Positions 37,072 through 49,854 are shown, counted from the first letter of the stretch. The stretch is DNA of 64,000 nucleotides from Axinella damicornis (GCA_963931865.1 OZ007514.1:2490027-2554026); one strand, 5' to 3'. The notes: a model not told the origin generated them from the letters alone. Numbers and translations: made by a program.

Positions 37072-40000
37072 TCATAGCGAGGAAACAAGTTTGCCTCTGC
37101 AATGCTGTAGGCCATCTTCCAGGGCTCGGAGCACTTTCTGAACAGTCTCTGGTGAAGAATTGTAACCCATTATTCCTATTCTCCCAACCTGGTGAGGAGA
37201 TAATAAAACCACACCCTAATTCTAATTTGTCGACACGACTCAATTCTCAGGCTGTAAGGATGTCATCGGGAACTTATGAATGCCACAAACAAATAAGCTC
37301 CTGAAAAATACCTTTCCTTTGGTTGGTCCAAGACCACCAGATATTTGAATGGAATACCTGTTGATGAGAGAGGACCATGAGTTCGTGACGTCTACCAAAT
37401 TGTCATGCCTAAATTGTTATTTCAGCTGCTCACTTCTTCATGATGTAAGCACACAGTGCATTCCAGTCAACACCATCCGGTAGCTTGACAGAGTTGATGG
37501 TTGGCAGCCTCACCCTCTGTAGAAACACGATCACAATGACACCATAGCTATAGGTTTAGTTAGCCAATAGCTATAGGTTTAGTTATTTTCAAATGGGAGG
37601 GAGGGAGGGAGGAATTCGATGGAAGGGGCACATGAAATGGGTGCAAATTTAGTGAGTGAGATGTAGCTCTATAATTTATGCCAATCTCAGTATATACCAA
37701 CCACTAGCACGGAGTTAGCTAGCTAGAGGTAGCACACCTCATCTTTGACGAAGACTTCCAGCCCCAACTTCTCGAGCCCACTCCACAGGAGCTCTGCATT
37801 CGTCCTGTGCCTCTTCCAACAAGCCTCCAGGCCCTGGGCATGCATAGCACATTAAATCTGGATTGACAAAATTGAGACCACGTACTTTTGCAATATGTAC
37901 CAAACCACTTTTCAACTGTTGAGAAAGTACCATGCTGTCTATAGCCCCAAATTATCAAAAGCACTTTGAAAGATGATCGATGAAGTATATGCCATGGATG
38001 TGGACTACCTGATTTATCTACTTGCAGTATACCATTTAACCCCTAGTTAACTGGGTGACAATCGTTACACTGACCTCTTCTGAGAGCATTGCTAGGGCTT
38101 CTCTCAAGGCATACAGTGAGCTGATTGGTGCAGTGTGATGGTACCTGCGTGTATGCATCAGGCAAGGAGCAGGTCAAGAGACATTCATAAAAATAAGCAG
38201 TGTAGATTACAATCGAGCAGTGCCATGAACTCTTACACTCCAGTCGGAGAATAAAGAGAATCTGACTATATATAGTCATGACCTACACATGTAGACTCGT
38301 TCCCAGGCTGTCTGCCGCTTCGAGTCGTATATGTGACCTTTGAACTCCCGTCAGATCTGACAAGGGTTCAAAGGTCACGTATGCAACTAAAAACGAAGCG
38401 GCAGACGGCCTGGGAACGAGGCTAGTCACGACCATCATTGTCCATGCACTGACAGTTATGTAGTACCAAACAACTATAGAAATTACTGAAGAGATTACTG
38501 GGAATTGTGGTCACTAAGAACCTACAATCGAGGGCGATCGTCCACTCCCCAATACTTGGCCAACCACTCCATGTCAAAGTAGAATGATTGCACTTTTGTC
38601 TTTCTGGCATCCATCTTGGCTCTGGCTCTGGGACTAAAGGAGATGGGGGCCGTGCTCGGAGGAGCACCCAGCACCTTCTGAGAACCACTGTAGACCACAT
38701 CCACACCTGCGTAAGAAAGAATCCACAAGGCTTCATCACCACTGTCACTCCTGCTCCAAGGTCCTCTAGGCAAGTTGGTAACCTGCAGCTATCTATAGTA
38801 CTGCCAAACAATGCATGATTCAAGGCATGCTTCTATTATGTAATAAATTGCGGCAACTCTATAGCTTGCACAAGAGTACGAGAGATTACTAGAGATTACT
38901 AGATGTTCTGGACACGGAACTGGAGTTCACTGTGAATTGCCTGAGGCAAAGGAAGGCATTGAGGGTTGAAACAATAATGGACTGCCTATAGGAGACTGGC
39001 TATTTGTTGGTACATGTATCAGCTATAGGCAACGTCTGTAATTAAAAGGGAATTGTAGTAGTAAGCACTAAAAGTAGAACCAACCACTAACCCCACTTGT
39101 CCATGAAGAACGGGACTCCTCCGAGGGAGGCGACGGTGTCCACAAGCAGGAGACAGTTGTTTCTGGTTGGGAGTAGCATGTATTGAAACAACACCAAATA
39201 CACACAGACCATAAAACACAGGGCAACTTGTTTATCGTCAACGTCCGCATCACCCTTAAACTTGCCGCTCTAATTATGCCCTTCAGATCCATGACACGCC
39301 CCATTTTATACCAACACCTACATCTGCAGTAATATATATAGCTACCTCAACATGAAGCAAAGCATTGCTGCTGCGCACTCTTGTGTGGATGAGACACAGC
39401 ATTAGAGTTCTTACCTACGACACAGGTCTCCAAACCCTTCAAGAGGCTGGCATGTTCCATTGGAAGATTCTCCATGGCAGATGAACAGCACAGATGGCTT
39501 GTAATTCCTGAGTGCCTGAGGGAACAACAATGACAGCTAGCTCCTGAAACAGACACTATGCACATGATCACAGCTGCATGTGGATGGAGTCATTTCCCTG
39601 CTACATTTTCCAAAAAAGTGATTGCTTCAAAGTCCACACCTTCCTCCAATTGTGATTGCCAGGCTACTAGACCATGACAACGACAAGACTGGGGGAGGGA
39701 GGAGGTTAGGGGTATTTGAGTCACCCTTCAATTTCTGGTCACATGATTGCATCCTTGATTGCATGTTTGTAGATGAGGAGCACTTCGATGGTAGTTTTTG
39801 CTGGTTTGGGGATGCAAAAATTTCATTTTCAGATTTCAGCAAAGATGAATTTCTTCACCTGATGATTGTCAAGCTCTGGTCAAACATCCCACACTGGTCT
39901 CCAAGAACCAGCTAGAGAGGCATGGTTCATGGACGTTTTGCCATTGCTCCACATGCTACTCAGTGGTAAAATGTCATTACTGTAAAAGGAGAGTGTTGTT

Positions 40001-41608
40001 TTAAACAGGCCATGGTTGGATCTCAGTGGAACCTGTCCATAGTGGTCACCATATAAGGCAGTCACCTCTCTATTAAGGTCATACTGCTGGTCCCATTTGC
40101 ACTAAAACTAACCTGATTAAAGCAACCAGTGTCTACATTGGCCAGGTCCCAAAGTGACCACTTTAGACACCACATTTGTAGTTGTGTAACTACGTGGAAC
40201 ATTTCTTAGTTGAAGGTAAGTGACTTATTGTTAACCCATGTGCATTTCTGAAATAGGACCTACTGTAGTTGTCAAGCAGTGTAAGGATCTGTTTGAACGC
40301 GCATTGTTCTGTAATTGAAGCAGCAACGTAACCAGCGGTTTTTTGGCAGTGTAGGTGCAGCTGCATGCAGTAGTAGTCCTTCACACCTTTTGGTTTCTAT
40401 AGCACACTTCTCCTAGGTACCTGTAACAAAGAAACTCCACCTAGCCTGGTTCCCATGCAACAGAGGAAACAATTCCCTGGTGTGGCGGGGAAAATTACCC
40501 ATTCGTTAGACACATGGCCTACATTGAGGGCTACATTGACGCCTTTCATAGCTGTGATCACTAGACCAGTGCATATATATACTTAGCCTTTGTAACCACC
40601 GGACTTCTTACCTGTTCAACTTCCTCCAGGGTGAACACTTGACTGGGTGGGTGTTCCAGAGCTTGGACAACGCCACCTGCAGCCAAAGAATACGGTGGTA
40701 CAATGGCCAGTACCAACTTATGTCAACCAGGAGCGTATGAGCCGCCGAAGGCAGCGAAGGAGCGTTTAACCACATGCCCGCCCTAGGACGTGTAGTAGTC
40801 CTTCACACCTTTTGGTTTATACCTTATATGGAAGACCTTTGCGGTACCACATATGTCAGCTAGCTCTAGTACAACTATGGCTGCCCAAGGCCAATTTGTA
40901 TTTCACACCTACTTAGCTTGGTTTCACACAAATCCTTACAACCGCATACGTAATGGCCTCTTGCCGTATAAGGTGAAATTTTGGAGGTGTGAGGGACTAC
41001 TACATCTCTTTACTAGTTCAACGCTCCTGCTCCTTCGCCGTCGGTGGCTCATGCGCTCCTGTGTCAACCAATCAGATCACTCCAATTAGCTTTGCAATAT
41101 GATTGGTCATGGCAGCATTCCGGCATGGGGACAACTTGAATGCAGGTGCCCGCCAGCACCAGACCTTTCCTCACTAAGCAATCTGGCTCTGAGTCTAGTG
41201 TAGGACCATGACAGTTGAATAAGAGTGTCATTTCTCTGCTAGCAAGACAATCTTCATACCACATCTTTCAGCGACACCTTGTGCCCTGATCCCCCAGATG
41301 CCATTCTTCAGCACCAGCACCTTGTCCCTTGGTTCCACCACGTTCACCATGGCAGCCTCCAGCCCCGCATGCCCGGTGCCGCTGATGGCAATCGTCAGGC
41401 TGTTCGTGGTCTGGAACGCGTACTGCAGACCTGCCTTGATATCATTCATGATCAGCTGACATTCTGGGTGGAGGTTGCCAATCATCGGCAGGGAAGCAGC
41501 TTTCAGGATGCGAGGCGGGCAGTTTGAGGGCCCTGGGCCGCACAACAGACGGTCAGGCACTGCTATGGGCTTCTTGAGGCTCTCAGGAGGGCTGTACTGC
41601 AGCTCCAT
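37072..41608 (-). CDS. AGXT: alanine--glyoxylate / serine--pyruvate aminotransferase, copy 1
   Basis: PLP-dependent class V aminotransferase that converts glyoxylate plus alanine (or serine) to glycine plus pyruvate (or hydroxypyruvate). Exons in gene order: 41260-41608 (ATG 41606-41608), 40612-40676, 39415-39515, 39092-39162, 38526-38706, 38075-38144, 37738-37833, 37434-37516, 37312-37357, 37072-37188. The total is 1,179 nt, 392 residues, the same length as recalled human AGXT, with every phase consistent. Visible motifs: [15 protein letters not shown] near the N-terminus, [16 protein letters not shown] (cofactor-phosphate region), [11 protein letters not shown] (the Asp contacting the PLP ring) and [11 protein letters not shown] with the PLP lysine at about residue 206. 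It ends Lys-Leu-Val-Ser-Ser-Leu; a C-terminal SSL could be a weak PTS1 signal, while human AGXT ends KKL. No obvious mitochondrial presequence before the ATG. Copy 2 lies inverted at 52916-59517. Confidence 0.96.
38284..38424. mobile_element. TAGnCTCG-family palindrome (about 135 bp) in AGXT copy 1
   Basis: TAGACTCGTTCCCAGGC (38292) and GCCTGGGAACGAGGCTA (to 38424) bracket inverted GTCTGCCGCTTCG / CGAAGCGGCAGAC and GTGACCTTTGAAC / GTTCAAAGGTCAC. A 9-bp repeat GTCATGACC (38275-38283) / GTCACGACC (38425-38433) flanks if eight extra bases (38284-38291) belong to the left end. Confidence 0.8.
40730..41061. mobile_element. TIR element (332 bp) with 9-bp target duplication
   Basis: Ends GGAGCGTATGAGCCGCCGAAG and CTTCGCCGTCGGTGGCTCATGCGCTCC (given in part) are inverted. 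Inner arms TAGTAGTCCTTCACACC and GGTGTGAGGGACTACTA also pair. An exact 9-bp repeat TGTCAACCA flanks (40721-40729 and 41062-41070). Located in intron 1 of AGXT copy 1. A related end is near 27077-27098, and the inner arm recurs near 40370. Confidence 0.85.
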
Positions 41609-41641
41609 CTTTGCCACGGTCTTCTCAGGGAAGGGGAACAA

Positions 41642-42571
41642 GTGAACTTTTAGGTACCAATGTCAGCTAGATAGGCTTGCAACAAGACTGAATCACAATC
41701 TGAATACAGCTATTCAGATGCTGCCATGACCAATCATATATATTATTATCAATAATAATAATTATTATAATAATACATTCCTGGCTCACTAGGATATGCA
41801 CGACCCACTCAAATTCCCACGTGTAGATCTAGTATGTGAGAAATTTTACGTGCCCTCAAACACAGCATATATATCTATGAACACAGGTATATCGGTAGTA
41901 CGTACGAAAATCTATACATCCTGGTCACGCGAACCATGACCAGCTTTCAGCCGTTGGTAACATCGCACAAATCTCGGACAGCCGAGAATGAGGAGAGCTG
42001 TACTCAGCTGGTAGGTTTCACGTCATCTTGTAGCCACTGGACCACTTGGAAGGGCTAGCACACGCTGCGATCACAAGTATTAACACTCGAAACATCCTCC
42101 AACAGATCGGTAGACGCTTTCTCGAATTTCGTTGTGCACCGCGCGGGAAACACTTCCCATGAGCCCCGCCCAGCATTGCACGCATGCGCTAGCGCTGTAC
42201 GTACACGTTGAGCCCCGCCCACTAATACCTAATCTCACCAGCTCCTCCCACTCATCCCCCTAGCTAGCTATAGGTAATAGGCCGTGTGAGCTGGACCATA
42301 GCCTTGCCCTCCAACTCCCAAGCTTCCCCCACTCACATATTCCATACCTCAGAACCATGACTAGTCATGGTGCTTTCAAGAGACATTTACCGACTGTAAT
42401 GTCAGGCTAGTTGCTCCAAATTGTTTTTTGTTTTTTTATAGGAGTTTTCTTATTACACTTTTGTATGTAGCTAGATACAGCAGTAGTTCTGTTTGTTTCT
42501 TGTATATACGTCACGCAGGACTCCCAGGTAGACCAGCATTATGCTGATGGGACATTCATGTTGAAAATTAC

Positions 42572-42615
<44 letters not shown>

Positions 42616-43920
42616 TTTCCTTCAGTAGACATGAAAGCTCCCATGCACATGTACTACACGTGGGATTTTATAATAGATATGCACGACCCTCTGTGAGTCA
42701 CCAAGCCAAGCACAGGGAGCCACTAAATGAGGCCACGCAAAGCGTAACTCCGTGTAGCCAGAGCACCACTGTCACAGACTCAACTCTTTGAGCGTCGTTT
42801 CCTTAATTCTTGCTTTACGTGTTTGTACAGACATGCAGCTGTTACGGATACCTGATTTCAGCTTGGTCCTCCCAATCATTCCACTCCCATGTCCAAAACC
42901 TATCCAACAGCTAGCTGTTTTTAGTTTTGTTTGTGAGTGGTTGCCATAGTGATGTGAGTATACCGTGACTGTACCCTACTGTATGGGCTGGTTTCGTGTT
43001 GTTTCAGTTTGTTATATCATAGATAGTGTAGCTACTTCAAAGGTATAATTATTATATCACTGTATATTGTAACTTGTGTCAGTCTGAATCTCTGTCTGAC
43101 AACTTCCACGGTGGACCTTAGATAGAGAAGACAGCGGGACGGTACCCAAGCAGATCACAGCCACTGCATGATATCTATCTCATTCAGAACCCTCAGCAGA
43201 TTTCTGTATTATTGTATACACCATATTATGCCTTCTGTCATACAGCCTGCATGTACGTGGTCGGCCCGATGACCGTTGAGAGTATGGCCCGCTGCTACTC
43301 AACATCTTCAATGCTGTTGGCCACATGCATGGCCCGATGCTGTTGGCCACAAAAAACTATTTCAGTCTCTCAACATATTGTGTCCAGTCCTCTTTTGCAT
43401 GGTCAAACTCATTCGGCGTAGTGCTGAACAGTGCGGCCATCCGATCCTCGACGCCGATTGTCATGGCTTAACTGTGGTAGCAATGTGGTGCAATGAAGGA
43501 ATGATGGCACTATTTGTAGTGAGTACAATACACTACTTGGTGCCACTAATAGCTACAGGTCAAACAGGAATTATCAGGTGCAATAATAAGTGCGAATTGT
43601 TCCAGAGTTCAGACACTGTTCTGACACTAAGTGTCAGCAGTGCAGTCAAGTCAGTGAATGCCTGGCCTTGGGAACCAGGGGTGGACTTTAGAGAATCCTT
43701 GAACATAGTTCAAGGATCCTCCCCTCGGTACTCATTCACTTTTATAATGAATGCGAGGAAATATGGGGATTAGCTACAATAAAGCTTGCCAATAGCAGCT
43801 TACAAATAGTATCTGTACCGAGCCACTCACCGAAGCTCCTCAATCTAGCACCATTACCGAGCCACTCACCGAAGCTCATCTCTAGATCATCACTGCTGCT
43901 AGACACATTGCAAATGTAGC
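41642..43920. other. intergenic region upstream of AGXT copy 1
   Basis: Presumed promoter side of AGXT copy 1. It contains a (CTAT)n array at 42572-42614 and short AT-rich stretches. Open frames around 43276-43773 have no recognisable family and no supporting splice pattern. No other feature seen. Confidence 0.5.
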
Positions 43921-43924
43921 AAAT

Positions 43925-45065
43925 ATGAATGTAATGTGCAGTCAATGTCAGTGCAGTCGATGTCAATGCAGTCAATGTCAGTGCAGTCGATGTCAATGTA
44001 GCAATGTACAATGTAGCAATGTAGCCAATGTCACTGCAGCCAGTCACATTGCAAATGTAGCAAATATGAATGTAATGTGCAGTCAATGTCAGTGCAGTCG
44101 ATGTCAATGCAGTCAATGTCAGTGCAGTCGATGTCAATGTAGCAATGTAGCCAATGTCACTGCAGCCAGTCATTGCTACCAAATGTCAATGCAGTCAATG
44201 TCAATGTAGCCAATGTCAATGCAGTCAATGTCAATGCAGTTAATGTCAATGCTGCCAATGTCAATGCAGTCAATGTCAATGCAGTCAATGTCAATGTATA
44301 TGCAGCCAATGTCAATGTAGCAATGCAGTTGATGTCAATGCTGCCAATGTCAATGTAGCCAATATGTGTAGATGCAGCCAATGTCAATGCAGTCATTTTA
44401 ATGTCAATGCATGCAGCCAATGTCAATGCAGCCAATGTCAATTTATGCAGCCAATGTCAATGCGCCCAATGTCAATGCAGCCAATGTCAATGCAGCCAAT
44501 GTCAATGCAGTCAATGTCAATGCGCCCAATGTCAATGCAGTCAATGTCAATGCCTAATAATACCCAACGTTAATGTCAAATTGTCAATGCAACCACAAAT
44601 GTAGTCGTAGCCAATTCACCCAATGTCAATGCAGCCATTGTAAATGTAAACTGAGGTACCCAGTTCAGCCTATGTCAATGCACCCAATGTCAATGTCAAT
44701 AGATCCAATGTCATTAATGTCAATGCAGCAATGTCAATGTAGCCAATATCAATGTAGCCAATTTTGATGCAGCCAATGTCAATCCAGCCAATGTCAATGC
44801 AGTCAATGTCAATTAATGCAGCCAATGTCAATGCAGTCAATGTCAATGTGCCCAATGTCAATGCAGCCAATGTCAATGCAGCCAATGTCAATGCAGCCAA
44901 TGTCAATGCACCCAACGTTAATGTCAAATTGTCCAATGTCAATGCAGTCATTGTCAATCCAGCCAATGTCAATGCACCCAATGTCAATGTAACCAATGTC
45001 AATGCACCCAAAGTCAATGTCAGTGTAGCCAACGTCAATGTAGCCATGCAATGTCAATGTAGCTA
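43925..45065. repeat. 15-bp minisatellite GCAGCCAATGTCAAT, block 1
   Basis: About 70 degenerate copies of a 15-bp unit (GCAGCCAATGTCAAT and variants with GCAGTC, GTAGCC or GCACCC). Because 15 is divisible by 3, several frames stay open (NVNAA, CQCSQ, PMSMQ types); this is not evidence of a gene. An internal long-period duplication is visible (43925-44040 against 44063-44165). Confidence 0.95.
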
Positions 45066-46600
45066 TAGCCAAGCCAAGCCACAGAGTCAAGACAAGCCAA
45101 GTCAACCCGGGGAGCAAGTCAAGCTGCAAGCCAAGCCAGGGAGCCAAACCAAGCCAAACGAAAACATGCAAACCAGGCCTAGCCAACCGAGCTGGAAGCC
45201 AGGCCAGGCCAGGCCTAGCCAACCGAGCTGGAAGCCAGGCCAGGCCAGGCCAGGCCAGGCCAGGCCAGGCCAGGCCAGGCCAGGCCAGGCCAGGCCAGGC
45301 CAGGCCAGGCCAGGCCAGGCCAGGCCAGGCCAGGCCAGGCCAGGCCAGGCCAGGCCAGGCCAGGCCAGGCCAGGCCAGGCCAGGCCAGGCCAGGCCAGGC
45401 CAGGCCAGGCCAGGCCAGGCCAGGCCAGGCCAGGCCAGGCCAGGCCAGGCCAGGCCAGGCCAGGCCAGGCCAGGCCAGGCCAGGCCAGGCCAGGCCAGGC
45501 CAGGCCAGGCCAGGCCAGGCCAGGCCAGGCCAGGCCAGGCCAGGCCAGGCCAGGCCAGGCCAGGCCAGGCCAGGCCAGGCCAGGCCAGGCCAGGCCAGGC
45601 CAGGCCAGGCCAGGCCAGGCCAGGCCAGGCCAGGCCAGGCCAGGCCAGGCCAGGCCAGGCCAGGCCAGGCCAGGCCAGGCCAGGCCAGGCCAGGCCAGGC
45701 CAGGCCAGGCCAGGCCAGGCCAGGCCAGGCCAGGCCAGGCCAGGCCAGGCCAGGCCAGGCCAGGCCAGGCCAGGCCAGGCCAGGCCAGGCCAGGCCAGAA
45801 AGCCAAGCCAAGCAAGCCAAGCCAAGCCAAGCCAAGCCAAGCCAAGCCAGAAAGCCAAGCCAAGCCAGAAAGCCAAGCCAAGCCAAGCCCCAAGCCGCCA
45901 AGCCAAGCCAAGCCAAGTCAAGCCAGAGAGCCAAGCCAAGCCAGAAATGCAAGCCAAGCCAAGCCAGAAAGTCAAGCCAAGCCAAGCCAGAAAGCCAAGC
46001 CAAGCCAAGCCAAGCCAAGCCAGAAAGCCAAGCCAAGCCAAGCCAAGCCAAGTCAAGCCAAGCTAAGCCAAGCCAGAAATGCAAGCCAAGCCAAGCCAGA
46101 AAGTCAAGCCAAGCCAAGCCAGAAAGCCGAGCCAAGCCACGCCAAGCCAAGCCAAGCCAGAAAGCCAAGCCAAGCCAAGTCAGAAAGCCGAGCCAAGCCA
46201 AGCCAAGCCAAGCCAAGCCAGAAAGCCAAGCCAGAAAGCCAAGCCAGAAAGCCGAGCCAAGCCACGCCAAGCCAAGCCAAGCCAGAAAGCCAAGCCAAGC
46301 CAAGTCAGAAAGCCGAGCCAAGCCAAGCCAAGCCAAGCCAAGCCAGAAAGCCAAGCCAGAAAGCCGAGCCAAGCCAAGCCCCAAGCCGCCAAGCCAAGCC
46401 AAGCCAAGTCAAGCCAGAAAGCCAAGCCAGAAAGCCAAGCCAAGCCAAGCCCCAAGCCGCCAAGCCAAGCCAAGCCAAGTCAAGCCAGAGAGCCAAGCCA
46501 ATAGCCCAGCAAGCCAAACCAAGCCAATTGCAAGCGGGGGAGTCAGCCAAGCCAAAAGCCAAGCCAATCCGAACCAAAGCCACGCCAAGCCAACTGAACC
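45066..46600. repeat. 5-bp satellite: (CCAGG)n then (AGCCA)n
   Basis: CCAGG repeats run almost perfectly from about 45236 to 45798, then AGCCA repeats with GAAAGCC interruptions run to about 46555. Open in several frames on both strands since the units lack stop codons. The edge at 45066-45235 (AGCCGGGGAG-like, AACCGAGCTGGAAGCC twice) is a higher-order variant. Confidence 0.95.
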
Positions 46601-46639
46601 AGGGACCCGTGGAGTACTGGGCTTACTAGCTGTCTTTAC

Positions 46640-47870
46640 AGATGTGTCTGAATACCTGCTACTTTCCATGACTTCTCTGAGGTGTTCTTCTCCTGTTACC
46701 GTGGTTACACCCTGAATGATAGTTTGTGCCTGTGAAAGGGTGCCTCTTTCACAGGGCACAAATTATCGCTCAGGGTGTGACCATGGTAACAGGAGAACAC
46801 CTCAGAGAAGTCATGGAAAGAAACAGGTATCTAGACAGTGTGTCATGGATATCTGTTACCTTCCATGACTTCCGAGTCTAAGGTGTTCTTCTCCTGGTAC
46901 CGTATTCACACCCTGAACAACAGTTTGTGCCCTGTGAAAGAGGCGCCCTTTCACAGGCACAAACTGTTATTCAGGATGTGACCACGGTAACAGGAGAAGA
47001 ACACCTCAGAGAAGTCATGGAAGGTAACAGGTATCCAGACACACACGCTGTCTGGATATCAGTTACCTTCCATGACTTCTCTGAGGTGTTCTTCTCCTGT
47101 TACCGTGGCCACATCCTGAATGACAGCTTGTGCCTGTGAAAGGGCGCCTCTTTCACAGGACACAAGCTATCGTTCAGGGTGTGACTATGGTAACAGGGGA
47201 AGAACACCTCAGGGAAGTCATGGAAGGAAACAGGTATCCAGACAGCTAGTGTGTCAGGATACCTGTTACCTTTCATGACTTCCGAGTCTGAGGCGTTCTT
47301 CTCCTGGTACCATGGTCACACCCTGAACAACAATTTGTGCCCTGTGAAAGCGGCACCCTTTCACAGACTCAAACTGTTGTTCAGGATGTGACCACGGCAA
47401 CAGGAGAAAAACATCTCAGAGAATTAAGTCATGGAAGGTAACAGGTATCCAGGCACACACACTGTCTGGATATCAGTTACCTTCCATGACTTCTCTGAGG
47501 TGTTCTTCTCCTGTTACCGTGGCCACATCCTGAACGACAGTTTGTGCCTGTGAAAGGGCGCCTCTTTCACAGGACACAAACTATCGTTCAGGGTGTGACC
47601 ATGGTAACAGGAGAAGAACACCTCAGAGAAGTCATGGAAGGAAACAGGTATCCAGACAGTGTGTCTGGATACCTGTTACCTTCCATAACTTCTGAGTCTG
47701 AGGTGTTCTTCTCCTGGTACCGTGTTCACACCCTGAACAACAGTTTGTGTCCGGTGAAAGAGGCACCCTTTCACAGGCACAAACTGTCGTTCAGGGTGTG
47801 ACCACGGCAACAGGAGAAAACACCTCAGAGAAGTCATGGAAGGTAACAGGTACCCAGACACATCCTGTAA
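46640..47870. repeat. six tandem palindromic units, about 205 bp each
   Basis: Each unit is a hairpin. A left arm (GATACCTGTTACCTTCCATG, ACTTCTCTGAGGTGTTC, GTTACCGTGG, CACACCCTGAA) is followed by a short centre (GTGAAAGGGCGCC-like) and the inverted right arm. Centres lie near 46740, 46940, 47145, 47350, 47560 and 47765. Arms differ by a few bases between units, with an alternating A/B pattern (ACTTCTCTGAGG against ACTTCCGAGTCTGAGG). Confidence 0.93.
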
Positions 47871-48229
47871 TGACAGCTAGCAAGCCCAATACTCCAGCAG
47901 AGCCAACTGAAGAGTTTGAAGTAAAGAGCATTTATTCCCTTACATGCCGGGCAGGACTGAGTGAGGACAAGAGACAGGTGTGCAGATGATACGACATCAA
48001 AACTGTCCTCCAATCAGCATCCACACTCTGCAGACAGCTGATGCCAGTTAAAGATCAAGATCCGGCCATTCGGAAAGAATGTATACCAGGTCCCTTGCAG
48101 CTGTGGCCATGTCAGTACAGGGGAGACAAAGACAGCCCACAAACCAGGATGAAGGAGCACAAGGTGACTACCAGAAGGACGGAAGCTGAAGACTCTGACT
48201 CCCTGTATTTAATTTTAGCTCTGGTGTCC

Positions 48230-49465
48230 AATGTCATTGTAGTCAATGTCGATGTAGCCAATTTTAATGTCAATGCAGTCACTCATTGTCAATGCTGCCG
48301 AAGTCAATGTCGATGCAAATGCACCCAATGTCAATCCAACCAATGCCTATGTCAATGCACCCAACGTTACTGTCAATTTGTCGATGCACCCAATGTCATT
48401 GCAGTCATTGTCAATGCAGCCAATGTCAATGTAGCTAACCAATGTCAATGCAGAATGTGCCAATGTCAATGTAGTCAATGTAAATGCACCCACCAATGTC
48501 AATCACCCAATGTTAATGCAGTCAATGTCAATGCAGCCAATGTCAATGTAGCCAATGTCAATGCAGCCAATGTCAATGCAGCCAATGTCAATGCAGCCAA
48601 TGTCAATGTAACCAATGTCAATGCAGCCAATGCCAATGCAGCCAATGCCAATGTAGCCAATGTCAATGTAACCAATGTTAATGCAGCCAATGTGAATGCA
48701 GCCAATGTCAATGTAGCCAATGTCAATGCAGCCAATGCCAATGTAGCCAATGTCGTCAATGCAATGTAGCCAATGTCAATGCACCCAACGTTAATGTCAA
48801 TTTGTCAATGCAGCCAATGTCAATGTAACCAATGTCAATGTAGTCAATGTAAATGCACCCAATGTCAATCACCCAATGTTAATGCAATCAATGTCAATGC
48901 AGCCAATGTTAATGCAGCCAATGTGAATGTAACCAATGCCAATGCAGCCAATGCCAATGCAGCCAATGCCAATGCAGCCAATGTCAATGTAACCAATGTC
49001 AATGCAGCCAATGCCAATGTAGCCATGCAATGTCGTCAATGCAATGTAGCCAATGTCAATCACCCATGGAATGTCAACCCCGGCAGTTAATGTCAATGTA
49101 GCCAATGTCAATGCAGCCAATGCCAATGTCAATGTAGCCAATGTCAATGCACCCAATGTCAGTGCAGCCAATGCCAATTATAGTCAATGTCAATGCATCC
49201 AATGTCAATGTAGCCAATGTCAATGCAATGTAGCCAATGTCAATGTAAATGCAGTCAATGTCAATGCTGCCAATTAATGTCAATGCAGCCAATGTCAATG
49301 CAGCCAATGTCAAAGTAGTCAGTGTCGATGCACCCCATGTCAATGTATAGTCAATGTCAATGCTGGTAATGTTGATGTAATCAATGTCAATGCAGCCAAT
49401 GTCAAAGTAGTCAGTGTCGATGCACCCCATGTCAAAATGTCAATGCTGGTAATGTCGATGTAGCC
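48230..49465. repeat. 15-bp minisatellite GCAGCCAATGTCAAT, block 2
   Basis: Same unit and orientation as 43925-45065. The segment 47875-48230 between the hairpin array and this block looks non-repetitive, with no recognised gene. Confidence 0.95.
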
Positions 49466-49749
49466 ATGCAATGCAACACAGAAATAGCAAAATATGACTC
49501 ATACATTTATGTACTGTGTGACCTTACCTTCAATTTGCCTAACTACTCTATTCCTAAGATGTTTAGGGAATGCATGAGTCCATGCAGGCAAACACCATTA
49601 AAAAGTACCATGTATTGCATGGTAGTTTCAATGGATACTGTGACACCATGAATTCAAAACCCGTAGGTTCCGAAATCATAGGTGTTAATAAAGTATATGT
49701 GCAAATGCATAGAAAGAACATATGCATTTCACTCAGTACCGCCCACAGG

Positions 49750-49854
49750 TAGCCTCATTCCCAGGCCATTGCCCCTAGTTATTTGGGTTAGCTTCATGCA
49801 TTATTGCGGTTTTGCTTGCGCCATGCACTGGGATAGCCTGGGAATGAAGCTATA
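49750..49854. mobile_element. TAGnCTCG-family element (about 105 bp)
   Basis: Left TAGCCTCATTCCCAGGCC, right GCCTGGGAATGAAGCTATA, with flanking exact 9-bp repeat GCCCACAGG (49741-49749 and 49855-49863). The interior contains ATTGCCCC...GGGATA and is weakly paired. Confidence 0.82.

Noticed and set aside
41609..41641. N-terminal extension of AGXT copy 1 (FPFPEKTVAK before Met)
   Set aside because: The upstream frame begins at a TTG, not ATG, and copy 2 has no matching extension; ATG 41606-41608 gives the family length of 392.
43276..43773. 165-codon frame upstream of the satellite block
   Set aside because: No recognisable motif, no conserved composition and no splice or promoter signal.
44764..46629. 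621-codon open frame rich in QARPG and QAKPS
   Set aside because: It lies entirely in 15-bp and 5-bp satellites whose units have no stop codon in this frame; long frames are also open on the opposite strand (44809-46056, 45215-46402).
43925..49465. Possible CRISPR array
   Set aside because: The repeats are 15-bp or 5-bp contiguous units without unique spacers, and the genome is animal.
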